From assembly GCF_008802355.1 (NCBI RefSeq), contig NZ_VZRA01000007.1, positions 1-64,000 on the forward strand: a stretch of DNA of 64,000 bases. The letters run 5' to 3'. Source of the stretch: Oryzomonas sagensis (lineage in GTDB: Bacteria; Desulfobacterota; Desulfuromonadia; Geobacterales; Pseudopelobacteraceae). The first letter of the stretch is position 1. The number at the start of each line of letters is the position of its first letter. The translations under genes and the position numbers were made by a program. Under the pieces are notes generated by a model. The model made no database searches and was not told the DNA's origin. It saw only the letters and a program-made list of their open reading frames with translations. Of the stretch, positions 41,770 through 50,422 are shown in pieces.

Positions 41770-44415
41770 TCATTTTCTCAGTTCAGAGAGCATCGATTTG
41801 GCGGCATTTGCATCGGCAAAGTCACCGAGCGTAAGGGCCTTTTGTAAGGTTCGCACTGCATTTATCTTATCACCGGACGTCCTGTATGCAAGTGCCAGGT
41901 GGTAAGCGATCGTTGGATTATGCGGGAGAAGAGTGGCGGCCTTTTCCAAAACCTTTTTCGCCTCGTCTATTCGGCGATTTTTCAGCAAGGCATATCCCAG
42001 CGTGTCCATGACTCCGGGATTTCCCGGCTCCAGCTTAAAGGCACCGATTGCCAGCCGCAGGGCTTCTTCCTTCTTGCCGTAACCTTCCGCGCAGAGATAG
42101 GCCAGGTTGTTCAGAGCCGGTACATAGGTATGTGATTTCTCCAGACAGAGCCGGTATTTCCCGACCGCTTCCCTCTGTTTCCCCTTCAGGTCAAATATTG
42201 CCCCCTGGGCGTAAATGGCCGGCACGTAATCAGGTTTTTTACGCTCGGCGTTGACATACGCAACCATCGCCTGGTCATAATCCTTTTGGGTTTCAAAGAG
42301 CTTTCCCAAAAAGAGCAGCGCATTCGCGTTATCGGGATCGACACGCAAACCATTCTTCACTTCCCTGATCGCGCCAGGGTAATTTTTTTGGTTTTCGTAA
42401 ACGGAACCGAGCAACACATAGCCACGCGCCGAGCCCGGATATTTGGCGATGACCTTGCGCGCCTGCTCTACCGCCTTGGCAGTGTTCTTCATGGCTACAT
42501 AGGTAGTTACTTTCAGGACAATGCCCGCTTCCGGGTTGAGGGCTTCCACGTCGTCGAACATCTTAACGGCTTCTTTATACTTCTTATCGGCAACCAGGAT
42601 ACGCCCTTTCATCTCGAGGGCTGAAACATCGTGCGGGTTAACCTTTATTGCGTCATCCAGCACCTTTATCGCCTTGTCGGTTTCCTTCTTTTTCAGATGA
42701 TGGCTCGCCTGCGCCAAAAATGCCGCGGGGATATTGGCATCTTTTGCCTTCTGGTAATAGACGAGGGCCGACCGGTCGTCGCCCTTTATTTCATATAAAG
42801 CAGCCAGGCCGAGCATTGCCTGGGCATTATGCGGATCATTGCGATAAAGGGTGCCGTACTCGTCAATGGCTTTGTCATAATTACCCGCAACGGCATAATA
42901 CGTAGCCAGGCTCTGGTAGGACGCGGGCAGCAGCGGGTCAATCTCTTTCGCCTTTTGCAGGTTTCTGATACCTTCGGCTTGCTTGCTTTCGGAGAAATTG
43001 AGAGCCGCCAAGGCATTATAGAGCGGGGCATCGCTCTTTTTCCCCGTCAAACCGGACTTGAGGACAGACAGCGCCTTGGGGGTGTTGCCCTTCCGCATAT
43101 AGTAAGAGGCGAGCAGCAGGCGACTATTCAGGGAATCGGGAGCCATCTTGACGGCCGTTGCAAGCTCCATTTCTCCCTCGGTGTTTTTCCCACGGCTCAA
43201 ATAGTAATATCCCTTCTTCTGATAGGCATCGACCATCTTGGGATCAGCTTTTGTCGCCCGGTTCAGCTCCTGCATGCCCTCATCGAACATCCCCTTTGCC
43301 ATATAGGCATTGCCAAGCATGTTGTGAGCAACCGCATCCTTGTCATTCTGCTGCAGCACTTTATTGATCTCGGTAATCGCATCATCAGTCCGCTTTTGCG
43401 TCAGGAGAATTGCGCCCGTCATGAGCCGGGCCTGCCGTGAAGTGGGCACGACGTCAAGGATCTTGCGAAATTGGCTCAAGGCGGTTTCAAGTTCACCCAG
43501 ATTATAGTAGCAGAGCCCGAGGAAGTAATACCCTTCCGAGGTAGGCGTAATCTTTATGGAATTCTGAAGTTGGGCGGCGGCCTCCGCATATTTTTTTCGC
43601 TGGTAGCTGACCAACCCTTTCAAACGATAGCCATCGGATCTTTTGGGAAACGTTTTGATCATCTCGTCAGAGGTTTTCTCAGCCTGATCCAGTTCCCCCC
43701 TTTCAATACGGATCAGCCCGGACTTGTAACCGGCGAGCACCTCCGAGCGGTTGATTGCAAGGATTTTCTGATAAATTTCCAATGCCTTGTCAGCATTTCC
43801 CGCACTTTTTTCCATGGCGGCGAGCATATAATATGCGCGGGGGTTTTTCGGGTCCTCGGCCACGATTTCATCCAGAAGGCCTCTTGCCTTCGGCTCTTTG
43901 CCTGCGGCCACGTAGAGTGCCGCCAGTTCGAGCTTTGTCTTCGAACGCCGGGGGTCTGCCTTGATGGCCTGCAACAGGTAACTCGCCGCTTCGTCATACC
44001 TCCTACTCGCGGCACACGCTAGCCCCAGCGTCTCCAAGCACTCGGCGCTGCCGGGATGCTTGGCGAGGTAGCGCCCCGCCAATTTGAAAGCCTCATCGGT
44101 TTTCTTTGCAGAAACCATAAGTTTTGCCAATTCCAGCAAAACTTCATCACGGGAAGGATTTTGCTTCAGAACCTTGGTAAACTCCCTTTCCGCCTGTTCC
44201 CGCTTTCCCAAGGCGGCGTACGCCTTTGCCAACTGGAAACGCGCATCGCTGTAATTCTCATCTTTCTCCAAAGCACTTCTGAAGAGGACCACGGCAGCGT
44301 TCGAATTGGCAGCGTTCAGTTGCTTAAGTCCCTCGCTGAACAACTCTTCCTTCGACTTGCCGCCACAGGCAGAACAAACGAACAAGACCAAGGCAACCAA
44401 AAAGATTCTAAGCAC
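41770..44415 (-). CDS. prsT: PrsT-like TPR-repeat lipoprotein of the XrtA/PEP-CTERM system
   Basis: 881 residues from the GTG at 44415, which has AGGAGG eight nt upstream; longer in-frame starts lack a site. The N-terminus is a short hydrophobic signal ending CSAC, an atypical lipobox, so lipid attachment is likely but not sure. The remainder is more than twenty tetratricopeptide repeats (for example AHNMLGNAYMAKGMFDEGM; PASYQSLATYYAVAGNYDKA). This long TPR lipoprotein is a marker of XrtA loci, where it is thought to organise export and surface attachment. It is the first gene of the 41-kb run and lies about 480 nt after the predicted sigma-54 start. Confidence 0.88.
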   Translation of the reverse strand: MLRIFLVALVLFVCSACGGKSKEELFSEGLKQLNAANSNAAVVLFRSALEKDENYSDARFQLAKAYAALGKREQAEREFTKVLKQNPSRDEVLLELAKLMVSAKKTDEAFKLAGRYLAKHPGSAECLETLGLACAASRRYDEAASYLLQAIKADPRRSKTKLELAALYVAAGKEPKARGLLDEIVAEDPKNPRAYYMLAAMEKSAGNADKALEIYQKILAINRSEVLAGYKSGLIRIERGELDQAEKTSDEMIKTFPKRSDGYRLKGLVSYQRKKYAEAAAQLQNSIKITPTSEGYYFLGLCYYNLGELETALSQFRKILDVVPTSRQARLMTGAILLTQKRTDDAITEINKVLQQNDKDAVAHNMLGNAYMAKGMFDEGMQELNRATKADPKMVDAYQKKGYYYLSRGKNTEGEMELATAVKMAPDSLNSRLLLASYYMRKGNTPKALSVLKSGLTGKKSDAPLYNALAALNFSESKQAEGIRNLQKAKEIDPLLPASYQSLATYYAVAGNYDKAIDEYGTLYRNDPHNAQAMLGLAALYEIKGDDRSALVYYQKAKDANIPAAFLAQASHHLKKKETDKAIKVLDDAIKVNPHDVSALEMKGRILVADKKYKEAVKMFDDVEALNPEAGIVLKVTTYVAMKNTAKAVEQARKVIAKYPGSARGYVLLGSVYENQKNYPGAIREVKNGLRVDPDNANALLFLGKLFETQKDYDQAMVAYVNAERKKPDYVPAIYAQGAIFDLKGKQREAVGKYRLCLEKSHTYVPALNNLAYLCAEGYGKKEEALRLAIGAFKLEPGNPGVMDTLGYALLKNRRIDEAKKVLEKAATLLPHNPTIAYHLALAYRTSGDKINAVRTLQKALTLGDFADANAAKSMLSELRK

Positions 44416-44902
44416 TTTGACTCCCTCCTGGCTGAGACGAAGAACTTTTTCAAGACATGCTTCATGCACTGCTTCAGTGAAGGCAGTCGCTCCCTATCCT
44501 GTCAGCCGTGCCGCACGCTCAAATCCAGACGCTTCGTCATCCACCATTCCGGCGGTAAGCTTCGCAGCTCTCCCCCATTTCACATCAGCTCGCATTAACA
44601 CGCTATTGCCCCGCGAATTTACGAACAAAGACCACCTTCCCGGGCGCCCACCCTGCTCTCTTTATAATCTAAAACGCTGCTGTCGAAAAAATTAACAATC
44701 AAGTGACCACCAAAGCGTATTCGCAAAAAGCATCCACCAAAACAGCAACTTATATTCGCGGCACACAAATTGCTTCAAAACCACCAAACTTACGTGACTT
44801 TTCCGGGGCCATTTTGTGCTGCCCCAAAAAGAGGCGGCGTGCACGTTGTAATGGTCGGTCGTTGCAATGCCAGCCAGGCGAAAATCCAATGCCGACACCA
44901 AA

Positions 44903-44918
44903 TGCAAACGTCGGGCCA
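44903..44918 (-). promoter_or_regulatory. Sigma-54 (-24/-12) promoter for the exopolysaccharide run
   Basis: TGGCCCGACGTTTGCA on the minus strand matches TGGCACG-N4-TTGCA at every defined position except one (C for A), with GG and GC exactly 10 bp apart. The start would be near 44892. Family knowledge: in other bacteria PEP-CTERM/XrtA genes, including prsT, depend on RpoN with the PrsK/PrsR pair, which makes this site biologically plausible. Confidence 0.75.
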
Positions 44919-44996
44919 AAATATTACGAGACAAACATGCATACATATAACACAGTTTAATATTTAAGTGACGATCAAACAACGTCGTCGCCACGT

Positions 44997-45010
44997 ATTG
45001 TGAGAACAAT
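44997..45010. promoter_or_regulatory. Palindrome upstream of the sigma-54 promoter
   Basis: ATTGTGAGAACAAT has perfect 5-bp arms. Its centre is about 111 bp upstream of the predicted start, within the usual range for an enhancer-binding activator. Identity of the binder is unknown. Confidence 0.4.
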
Positions 45011-45151
45011 AAAGCCAACACTGCAATTACGTATGAATATACATATTATTTCCTGTTAAGAAATTTCCATAAACAGTATTATAAAACATAATTGTAATCA
45101 ACACATTTTAATGCTGCTTTCTCGTAATATGAGTAGCGGGGAGACATCGAA

Positions 45152-45505
45152 ATGGAGAAGAGAAATTTTACGCGGGTTACTTTTTCTGGCGGGGCCTCAA
45201 TTAAGTACAAAGAGCAAATTTTCTGGGGGAATATAGGGAATGTAAGCTTACAAGGCTTCTTTATCAAAACAAAGCATGACCTGCCGCTCGATAATCCCCT
45301 GGAAGTGACCATCTATCAATCGCACAACTCTTCAATCTATTTGAATGCCTGCGTAGTTCGTAGCGAAGAGGACGGAGTGGGCATGAAAATCAGCGGACTG
45401 GATGTGAACTCCTTTGTCCGCCTCAGGGAGGTAATCTCACAACAATGCAACGATCAAACGCTTATTATGCATGAAACCTATAAAATGGCGAACTGCATTC
45501 ACTGA
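45152..45505 (+). CDS. PilZ domain protein, copy A
   Basis: 117 residues, one of the few plus-strand genes, with a GGGGAG ribosome site. The c-di-GMP motifs are intact: RNFTR (residues 4-8, RxxxR) and NVSLQG (NxSxxG, about 30-35). The rest of the beta-barrel follows (LEVTIYQSHNSSIYLNACVV; GVGMKISGLD). It is clearly paralogous to the protein at 50423-50800: both share RNFTRV, SLQGF, VTIY, GVGMKI and ETYKMAN at the C-terminus. It is divergent from the prsT-like gene. Inference: a single-domain c-di-GMP receptor acting on a partner protein. Confidence 0.9.
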   Translation: MEKRNFTRVTFSGGASIKYKEQIFWGNIGNVSLQGFFIKTKHDLPLDNPLEVTIYQSHNSSIYLNACVVRSEEDGVGMKISGLDVNSFVRLREVISQQCNDQTLIMHETYKMANCIH

Positions 45506-45573
45506 CTATTGCCCGAGCGACCAGCACGTACCGCCGCCCCTCCTTTTTCCCGCAGATAATACATGGAACCCCC

Positions 45574-46443
45574 ATGAACCTCACCAAGAAGCGAATCGTC
45601 GTTCTGTTCCACAGCGGCAATTGCGCTACCGGGGTCACCAAATACAGCGTTGACCACCTCGCCAGATACTGGCGCGAGGACGGGCACGAAGTCGTGTATC
45701 TGTTTGGGACAAAAACCTATGTGCCGGCCGACATCGTACTCTTGCACGTGGACCTGTCGGTCGTCCCCGATCAATACCTCGCCTTCGCCGCGCGCTATCC
45801 GATTGTCCTCAATGGGCACATCCGGGACATTCGCAAGTCTGTTGTCAGCACCCAACTCGTCGATCCGCGACAATCATGGACCGGGCCCGTCATAGTGAAG
45901 TCCAATTGCAACTACGGAGGTGCGCCTGAGCAATCGCTGACACCGGGGTGGCTCACCAAACACTCCCGCGCTTGGCGCACGGCATGCCAAGCCGTGGATC
46001 GGCTCACCGGCCGGGAAGCGATTACCGACTGGACGAAATACCGGGTTTACGACAGCGTCAAAGATGTTCCATCGTCTTTTTTCAAACGGAGCGACGTTGT
46101 GGTCGAACGATTTCTCCCGGAGCGCGAGAACGGCTTGTATCATCTGCGCATGTTCCAGGTCCTCGGCGACCGCTGGACCTGCATGAGGATCGCGTCTCCC
46201 CACCCTGTGTTCAAGGCCTCGATGAGCGTTTCGTCGGAAGAGATCGAACCGCACTCCGAAGTCTACACATGGCGCAAGCAATTTAACCTCGATTACGGAA
46301 AGTTGGACTATCTCGTCCACGAGGGGCGGCCCGTGCTGATTGATGTCAACAAGACGACAGGGGCGTCGGGCCAGGTGGCAGGGGCCCCTTTGCAGGCGAT
46401 GCGCCGTCGGATCGCCGAGGGGCTGTACAGCTATTTCGCCTAG
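45574..46443 (+). CDS. ATP-grasp-like protein
   Basis: 289 residues, 68 nt downstream of PilZ copy A on the same strand. No close family is recognised, but ATP-grasp features can be read: an N-terminal region with VVLFHSGNCATGVTKYSVDH, a central GPVIVKSNCNYGGAPE (Lys and Gly-rich loop expected to cover ATP), VVERFLPER (adenine-binding hinge with Glu), and a C-terminal FNLDYGKLDYLV..RPVLIDVNKTTG, where Asp and Asn would hold Mg. Such proteins often ligate a carboxylate to an amine. Similar hinge and D..N.TG features occur in glutathione-synthetase-like and sugar-modifying members. It converges with the gene at 46573. Substrate unknown. Confidence 0.65.
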   Translation: MNLTKKRIVVLFHSGNCATGVTKYSVDHLARYWREDGHEVVYLFGTKTYVPADIVLLHVDLSVVPDQYLAFAARYPIVLNGHIRDIRKSVVSTQLVDPRQSWTGPVIVKSNCNYGGAPEQSLTPGWLTKHSRAWRTACQAVDRLTGREAITDWTKYRVYDSVKDVPSSFFKRSDVVVERFLPERENGLYHLRMFQVLGDRWTCMRIASPHPVFKASMSVSSEEIEPHSEVYTWRKQFNLDYGKLDYLVHEGRPVLIDVNKTTGASGQVAGAPLQAMRRRIAEGLYSYFA

Positions 46444-46572
46444 TTCCCCGTGCGGTTTGCGGTTAGTCGTGAGAAGGAATACCGAGTTGTTTTTGCGGGT
46501 GCCAGGGCGCGGCGACATGAGCTGCATCAAGGGACCAAACGACGGCAGCGTACAAGAGAGCCGGAATTACGG

Positions 46573-47598
46573 CTACGAACTAACCACGGGGCACGAACCG
46601 GGCGTGCTGCTGCTTGGCGGGCACGACGAAGCGAACGTGATATGCGCCAGGGGGGCCGGCAGCACGTCGGTGAATTCCAAGCGCACGCAGGCGTAGCGGT
46701 CGACATTTCTACTCGTGAGGAGCACCGGATAAAGCCGTCCCTTGGAGTTGCGGCAGAGCACCACCTCACCGGCCTGCGTGCGCTGATCACCGCCCGGGAA
46801 TGGGCGGAATCCGAGCGTCGCGCCGGTTGCTCGCTGGGTCATGTGGACGTCTTTGATCAGCCTGTCGAAGAGGTAGTTGGTGACGCGACCGGTCAGGCGG
46901 TACCGATGCATGCGCTCGGCGGCCTCGGCCGCGGTGATGGGACGCCCGAGGAAACGCGCCACATTGTCGACAGCCTGTGGCGGCGGGTCGGAATCGGGAG
47001 GCTCAACCGGGGCATTTCTCAGGAGCCGGTCATACTCCTCGAGGTCGAACTCCTCCGACTCGACAATCAGGCCAACCCGGTGCGAAATGCGCATCTCGTC
47101 GATCAGTTGACGAAACTTCCGCACGTATCCCTCCGTGAGCTCGAGAGGGATGTCGTTCGTGCGCAAGCCGCAAAGGTTATCGACGACAAGAAAGAAGTGC
47201 GCGCCGGGCGGATACAACTCGATTATGCGGCGGCAGAGGGTGTTAATCTGCGAAAGGATCAGAAGCTCGGAAAGACCGACATCGTAGGTTAGCGGCAAAA
47301 TCCCTGGGCGGGTCGTGGCGTGGTAGCCCGGTCCGATATCGTAGAAAAACTTCAGAGCCCCGCCTGTCGACATCCGTCTGCGCAGCATGGTCACGACATC
47401 ATCGCGATAGCACTCGGTTTTGTTCCGCCCCAGATAGCAGAACGCGCGGCTCGTGAGCACCGTAAAGAGCTCATTGGCGAGCGGCGCATCGTCGATCGGA
47501 CCCGCGTCCGGGAGGCTTGGCAAGGGCACGATCCCCCCGAGCACATCGCTGAGATAGGCGCTCACCTCGTGATTAATCGTTTGGCCGATTGCTATCAC
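46573..47598 (-). CDS. Possible DIT1/PvcA (isocyanide synthase)-like protein
   Basis: 341 residues with a GTG start of moderate support. By eye the central part follows the DIT1/PvcA family: an LPLTYDVGLSELLILSQIN stretch, then TLCRRIIELYPPGAHFFLVV and D....TNDIPLELTEGYVRKF, in the same order as PvcA's LPD..ERLAL..LN.LC..I..LYPPGA. The key YPPGA block is the strongest hint. The C-terminal third is less clear and ends in a Ser/Pro/Cys-rich tail. Family knowledge: these enzymes turn the amino group of Tyr or Trp into an isocyanide. The assignment is tentative; a profile comparison would decide it. Confidence 0.45.
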   Translation of the reverse strand: MIAIGQTINHEVSAYLSDVLGGIVPLPSLPDAGPIDDAPLANELFTVLTSRAFCYLGRNKTECYRDDVVTMLRRRMSTGGALKFFYDIGPGYHATTRPGILPLTYDVGLSELLILSQINTLCRRIIELYPPGAHFFLVVDNLCGLRTNDIPLELTEGYVRKFRQLIDEMRISHRVGLIVESEEFDLEEYDRLLRNAPVEPPDSDPPPQAVDNVARFLGRPITAAEAAERMHRYRLTGRVTNYLFDRLIKDVHMTQRATGATLGFRPFPGGDQRTQAGEVVLCRNSKGRLYPVLLTSRNVDRYACVRLEFTDVLPAPLAHITFASSCPPSSSTPGSCPVVSS

Positions 47599-47669
47599 AT
47601 CTCAGCCCCACTCTCATGTTTATCGTTAACCGCGCGGCGCGTTTGTGCCTATTTACCGTTTTTACGTCT

Positions 47670-48611
47670 CTAACCCGTGCGTTCGCCGGCATCCAGACAT
47701 TCTTGTTTAGCTCTTTGCCGGTATTGGTATATATTTCCTTTTAAAATCCAATAATTAATTCCCAAATCAATCCTTTTATCATAATCATAACAGTATATGA
47801 TTCTCCTGATAGCCGTTTCAAAGAGCTTTCTAAAAAGATATCGAGGTGCATTGAACCAATAAATGGCCTTCGGCAGTTCGTAGAGCTGCGCCATAGAACG
47901 CCCATATCTGAATGCCCTGCCATATAACCAAGCAACTTCTAACTGCTCGCGTCGAATTTGGTGATAAACTAAAGCGTTCGGCAAAAATACCGCGTTCATC
48001 CCGGACTCTTCCAGTTTCATGAGCAGTTCGGTCTCGCTGCCCATTATATAATTATCCCCATTGGGGCCTATATCCGGATTAAATTGCCACCCCTCAAGAA
48101 AAACAGTGGAACGTATGGCCATATTGGGTCCCCAAACCTTATGCGGTGGACAGTGCCCTTCTCCAGTGTCCCAGTTTACAACGACATAGGCTCCTTTGAA
48201 AAATTTGTGGGCTTCTGATATCGGACTTTTCGTCCCCGGAGGATATTGGGGCAATATCCTGCCTCCAAATACGGAAACGTCCGGCCATCTCGCTGAACCG
48301 TCCCACATCTCCAGCAACCAATGATGATCTGCTATGACATCATCGTCAGTAAATACAAAAAGATCGCCCGTTGCCAGTTTAACCGCTTTATTCAGGGCAT
48401 TGTTCTTTCCACGTTTTTTTTCTACGAGATACCTGATGGGTAATCTATTGGTAAAACCAAGCACCAGTTGCTCGGTCTTTGGGTCGCCATGATTATCAAC
48501 CACAAAAATTTCCCAACTCAATCCATCAGTTATGATGTCGCAAAAACTGTCGAGAGTGCGGGACAATATTTCATTACGCTTATATGTTGCAAGCATCACC
48601 GTTATGTTCAT
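47670..48611 (-). CDS. Family 2 glycosyltransferase
   Basis: 313 residues from MNITVMLATYKRNEIL; GAGGAC precedes the ATG, and the longer in-frame start is not supported. GT-A motifs: VVDNHGDPKTEQL, VFTDDDVIADHHWLLEM (about 84-100) and a GSETELLMKLEESG acceptor region. The C-terminal ~50 residues are rich in Arg and Tyr and without membrane spans. It has a good TATAAT -10 box upstream (48692-48697) and is followed 71 nt later by the PvcA-like gene, so both may share a transcript. Confidence 0.88.
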   Translation of the reverse strand: MNITVMLATYKRNEILSRTLDSFCDIITDGLSWEIFVVDNHGDPKTEQLVLGFTNRLPIRYLVEKKRGKNNALNKAVKLATGDLFVFTDDDVIADHHWLLEMWDGSARWPDVSVFGGRILPQYPPGTKSPISEAHKFFKGAYVVVNWDTGEGHCPPHKVWGPNMAIRSTVFLEGWQFNPDIGPNGDNYIMGSETELLMKLEESGMNAVFLPNALVYHQIRREQLEVAWLYGRAFRYGRSMAQLYELPKAIYWFNAPRYLFRKLFETAIRRIIYCYDYDKRIDLGINYWILKGNIYQYRQRAKQECLDAGERTG

Positions 48612-48676
48612 GCAACAGTCCTCATAACGCGTGGATATTCCGGGGGAGGTGTCCCCAGCCCCTCGGGCGGGCAGAA

Positions 48677-48701
48677 ACGCTATCATGGTGTATTATAGCG
48701 T
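48677..48701. promoter_or_regulatory. Palindromic operator overlapping a TATAAT promoter element
   Basis: ACGCTAT and ATAGCGT form perfect 7-bp arms separated by 11 nt. The right arm overlaps a perfect TATAAT on the minus strand (48692-48697), about 81 nt before the glycosyltransferase start at 48611. No good -35 box is visible. Position over the -10 suggests a repressor or an activator-dependent promoter. Confidence 0.45.
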
Positions 48702-48847
48702 AATTTTTCCTTTTGAAATTTTAACCTTCTTTTTTCCACATTGGATCGGCCAATCGTTTGACCTTCACATAAAGCCCTTCGCGGTTTTCGTCATAAATAC
48801 CCAACGACAACTTCCGTCGTAAAATTTCCCCCGGCATAATGACTCTA

Positions 48848-49645
48848 TCAGGCCCTTTCAGGGGTGCCGAGGTAGCGTTCATAAGTCTTGCAGGCAGGGG
48901 TGCGCAGGTAGTAAAAGAGGGTGCAGAACTCGAGGGCAGCGGTGAAGAAGTCTCTCCATTTAAGCTTCGAGCCCTTTACATCCGCCCATTGCAAAAGAGG
49001 AACCTCAACCCATCTGGAACTTGCCTCCGGTGGAGATACGTTCATGACAATGGGAAACCGGGCGAGCATCTCGACATCAAACGTCCAAGCGACCTTGAAG
49101 GGCTTACCGAAGACGTGCCGCAAGGCCTCGCTGTTCCTGAACATCTTGGCTCCGCACTGGGTGTCGTAAATACTGATATCGAGCAGGATCGACGCGCATG
49201 TCGCGAAAACCCTGCCAAAGTAGTGCCGCAGGGCGTTACGCTCAATCCTTCGACCAAGGAGGCGTACACGTGAGCCAATAACTATTTCTGCGCCCGAAGA
49301 ATCGAGTAACCGGCTAAACTCCCCTATGACGTCAAGGGGAGTCGCCAGGTCGGCGTCCCAGTACCCGATATAATCGTAGGCGCCCAGAAACGACGTGAGC
49401 ATGCCCTGGCGTACGGCCTCGGCCTTGCCTGAGTTTTTCTCCAGATTCACAATTTCTACCTGGGCGGGATTTTCAGCTTTCAGCGAGGCAAGAATCTGCG
49501 GCGTGCCATCCGTACTCCCATCATTGACAAAGAGAAGCGACAGGTCGCTGGTGTTATCCAGGGCATCCAGAAAAGCCTTCGGGTTCAGCCGCGTTGCTTC
49601 GTTATAGCATGGAATGATTATCCTCGTTTTTCGCATAAAACCCAT
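48848..49645 (-). CDS. Dolichyl-phosphate-glucose/mannose synthase-like glycosyltransferase (GT2)
   Basis: 265 residues. RIIIPCYNEATRLNPKAFLD, LLFVNDGSTDGTPQIL and GYWDADLATPLDVI follow the DPM1/ALG5-type layout, with MLTSFLGAYDYIG before the DxD. There are no C-terminal membrane helices. Such enzymes make polyprenyl-phosphate sugars that serve GT-C membrane transferases; two GT-C-like proteins are encoded nearby (53005-56135). It overlaps the methyltransferase gene by 28 bp. A direct role in polymer synthesis cannot be excluded. Confidence 0.82.
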   Translation of the reverse strand: MGFMRKTRIIIPCYNEATRLNPKAFLDALDNTSDLSLLFVNDGSTDGTPQILASLKAENPAQVEIVNLEKNSGKAEAVRQGMLTSFLGAYDYIGYWDADLATPLDVIGEFSRLLDSSGAEIVIGSRVRLLGRRIERNALRHYFGRVFATCASILLDISIYDTQCGAKMFRNSEALRHVFGKPFKVAWTFDVEMLARFPIVMNVSPPEASSRWVEVPLLQWADVKGSKLKWRDFFTAALEFCTLFYYLRTPACKTYERYLGTPERA

Positions 49646-50355
49646 CCCGTGAGTCCAGGTATCTTTATGCCCAAACGGCTGGCCGATATCAACAGGCTGT
49701 TATCACTATCAAAAACCGTCCCGACGGCCCTGGTGATGACCTTGCCCCTGTCCCAGTTCCCGACGCCATCCGACTCCTTGCCGATATTCAGGAGTTTATA
49801 GAGGACAAGTTTCGGCAGCAGAAGGGAGGAAAAAAGATAGCCGGAGGAAAGGACCTTGAGTCCGCACATTGCGGTCAATGCAACGAGTTCTTTCAGGTTG
49901 TAGCGCCGGTAATGCCCGAGGAAGGCATCGTGCCTGCCGAAGAGGGATTGGAAAGCGGGAACGGTTATCATGACCTTGCCATCTCTGGGGGCATACCTGT
50001 CAACGATATCCGTCAGGAATTTCCGGTCAGCTTCCACATGCTCTATCACGTCAAGGAGGAGTATGAGATCATACGGCCCCTTTTCGGGCATTTCCCGGCA
50101 ATAGTTCATGCCGCCGGCACGGTTGTTAAGCTCGCATATCAATTCATCGGTCAGGTTTATATCTACAGCCGTTACCTCTTTGCTTGTCAGGCGATTGAAA
50201 ATATTTCCGGAGATGAAACCGTCGCCACACCCCACATCAAGCGCCGTGATCCCCTCAAACATGACAGGATCCAGAATCTTGCGCAGAGCCTTGAGTCGCG
50301 CAACCTCCCACGGGTGTTTTTTCGCATGGGTTATGGTAAATTCCTTTAAATCCAT
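49618..50355 (-). CDS. SAM-dependent methyltransferase
   Basis: 245 residues; AGGAG precedes the ATG. Class I Rossmann fold: ITALDVGCGDGFISGNI (motif I, about 35-51), VTAVDINLTDELI (motif II), GPYDLILLLDVIEHVEADR (motif IV region) and a late FGRHDAFLGHYRRYN block, which resembles ubiquinone/menaquinone or sugar methyltransferases of the Methyltransf_11/23 kind. It overlaps the GT2 gene downstream. Inference: methylation of a lipid carrier or sugar in the same pathway; substrate not readable. Confidence 0.82.
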   Translation of the reverse strand: MDLKEFTITHAKKHPWEVARLKALRKILDPVMFEGITALDVGCGDGFISGNIFNRLTSKEVTAVDINLTDELICELNNRAGGMNYCREMPEKGPYDLILLLDVIEHVEADRKFLTDIVDRYAPRDGKVMITVPAFQSLFGRHDAFLGHYRRYNLKELVALTAMCGLKVLSSGYLFSSLLLPKLVLYKLLNIGKESDGVGNWDRGKVITRAVGTVFDSDNSLLISASRLGIKIPGLTGWVLCEKRG

Positions 50356-50422
50356 TCGCTCCTGCTCAAACGGGTGACCCCGGGATTACACCTCGCAACG
50401 GCAGATACCATCAGGACGGCGC

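Larger units (their letters stand above)
44416..45151. other. 736-bp divergent regulatory region between prsT-like and pilZ-like genes
   Basis: This region holds the predicted sigma-54 promoter at 44903-44918 (minus strand), a palindrome at 44997-45010 and, towards 45152, an AT-rich stretch that should contain the plus-strand promoter (TAATAT at 45125-45130 is one candidate -10). The minus-strand leader from about 44892 to 44415 is long and contains the imperfect inverted repeat GGGGC/GCCCC near 44805-44825. No convincing coding sequence was found. Confidence 0.6.

Noticed and set aside
44662-44667. Plus-strand TATAAT as a promoter
   Set aside because: No -35 element lies at suitable distance and the next plus-strand gene begins about 490 bp away.
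44805-44830. GGGGC/GCCCC inverted repeat as a terminator
   Set aside because: On neither strand is the hairpin followed by a T-run; it may be a leader structure but does not meet the pattern of an intrinsic terminator.
44692-45021. 109-residue minus-strand frame with a GTG start
   Set aside because: It has no ribosome site or recognisable sequence and covers the sigma-54 promoter; more likely non-coding.
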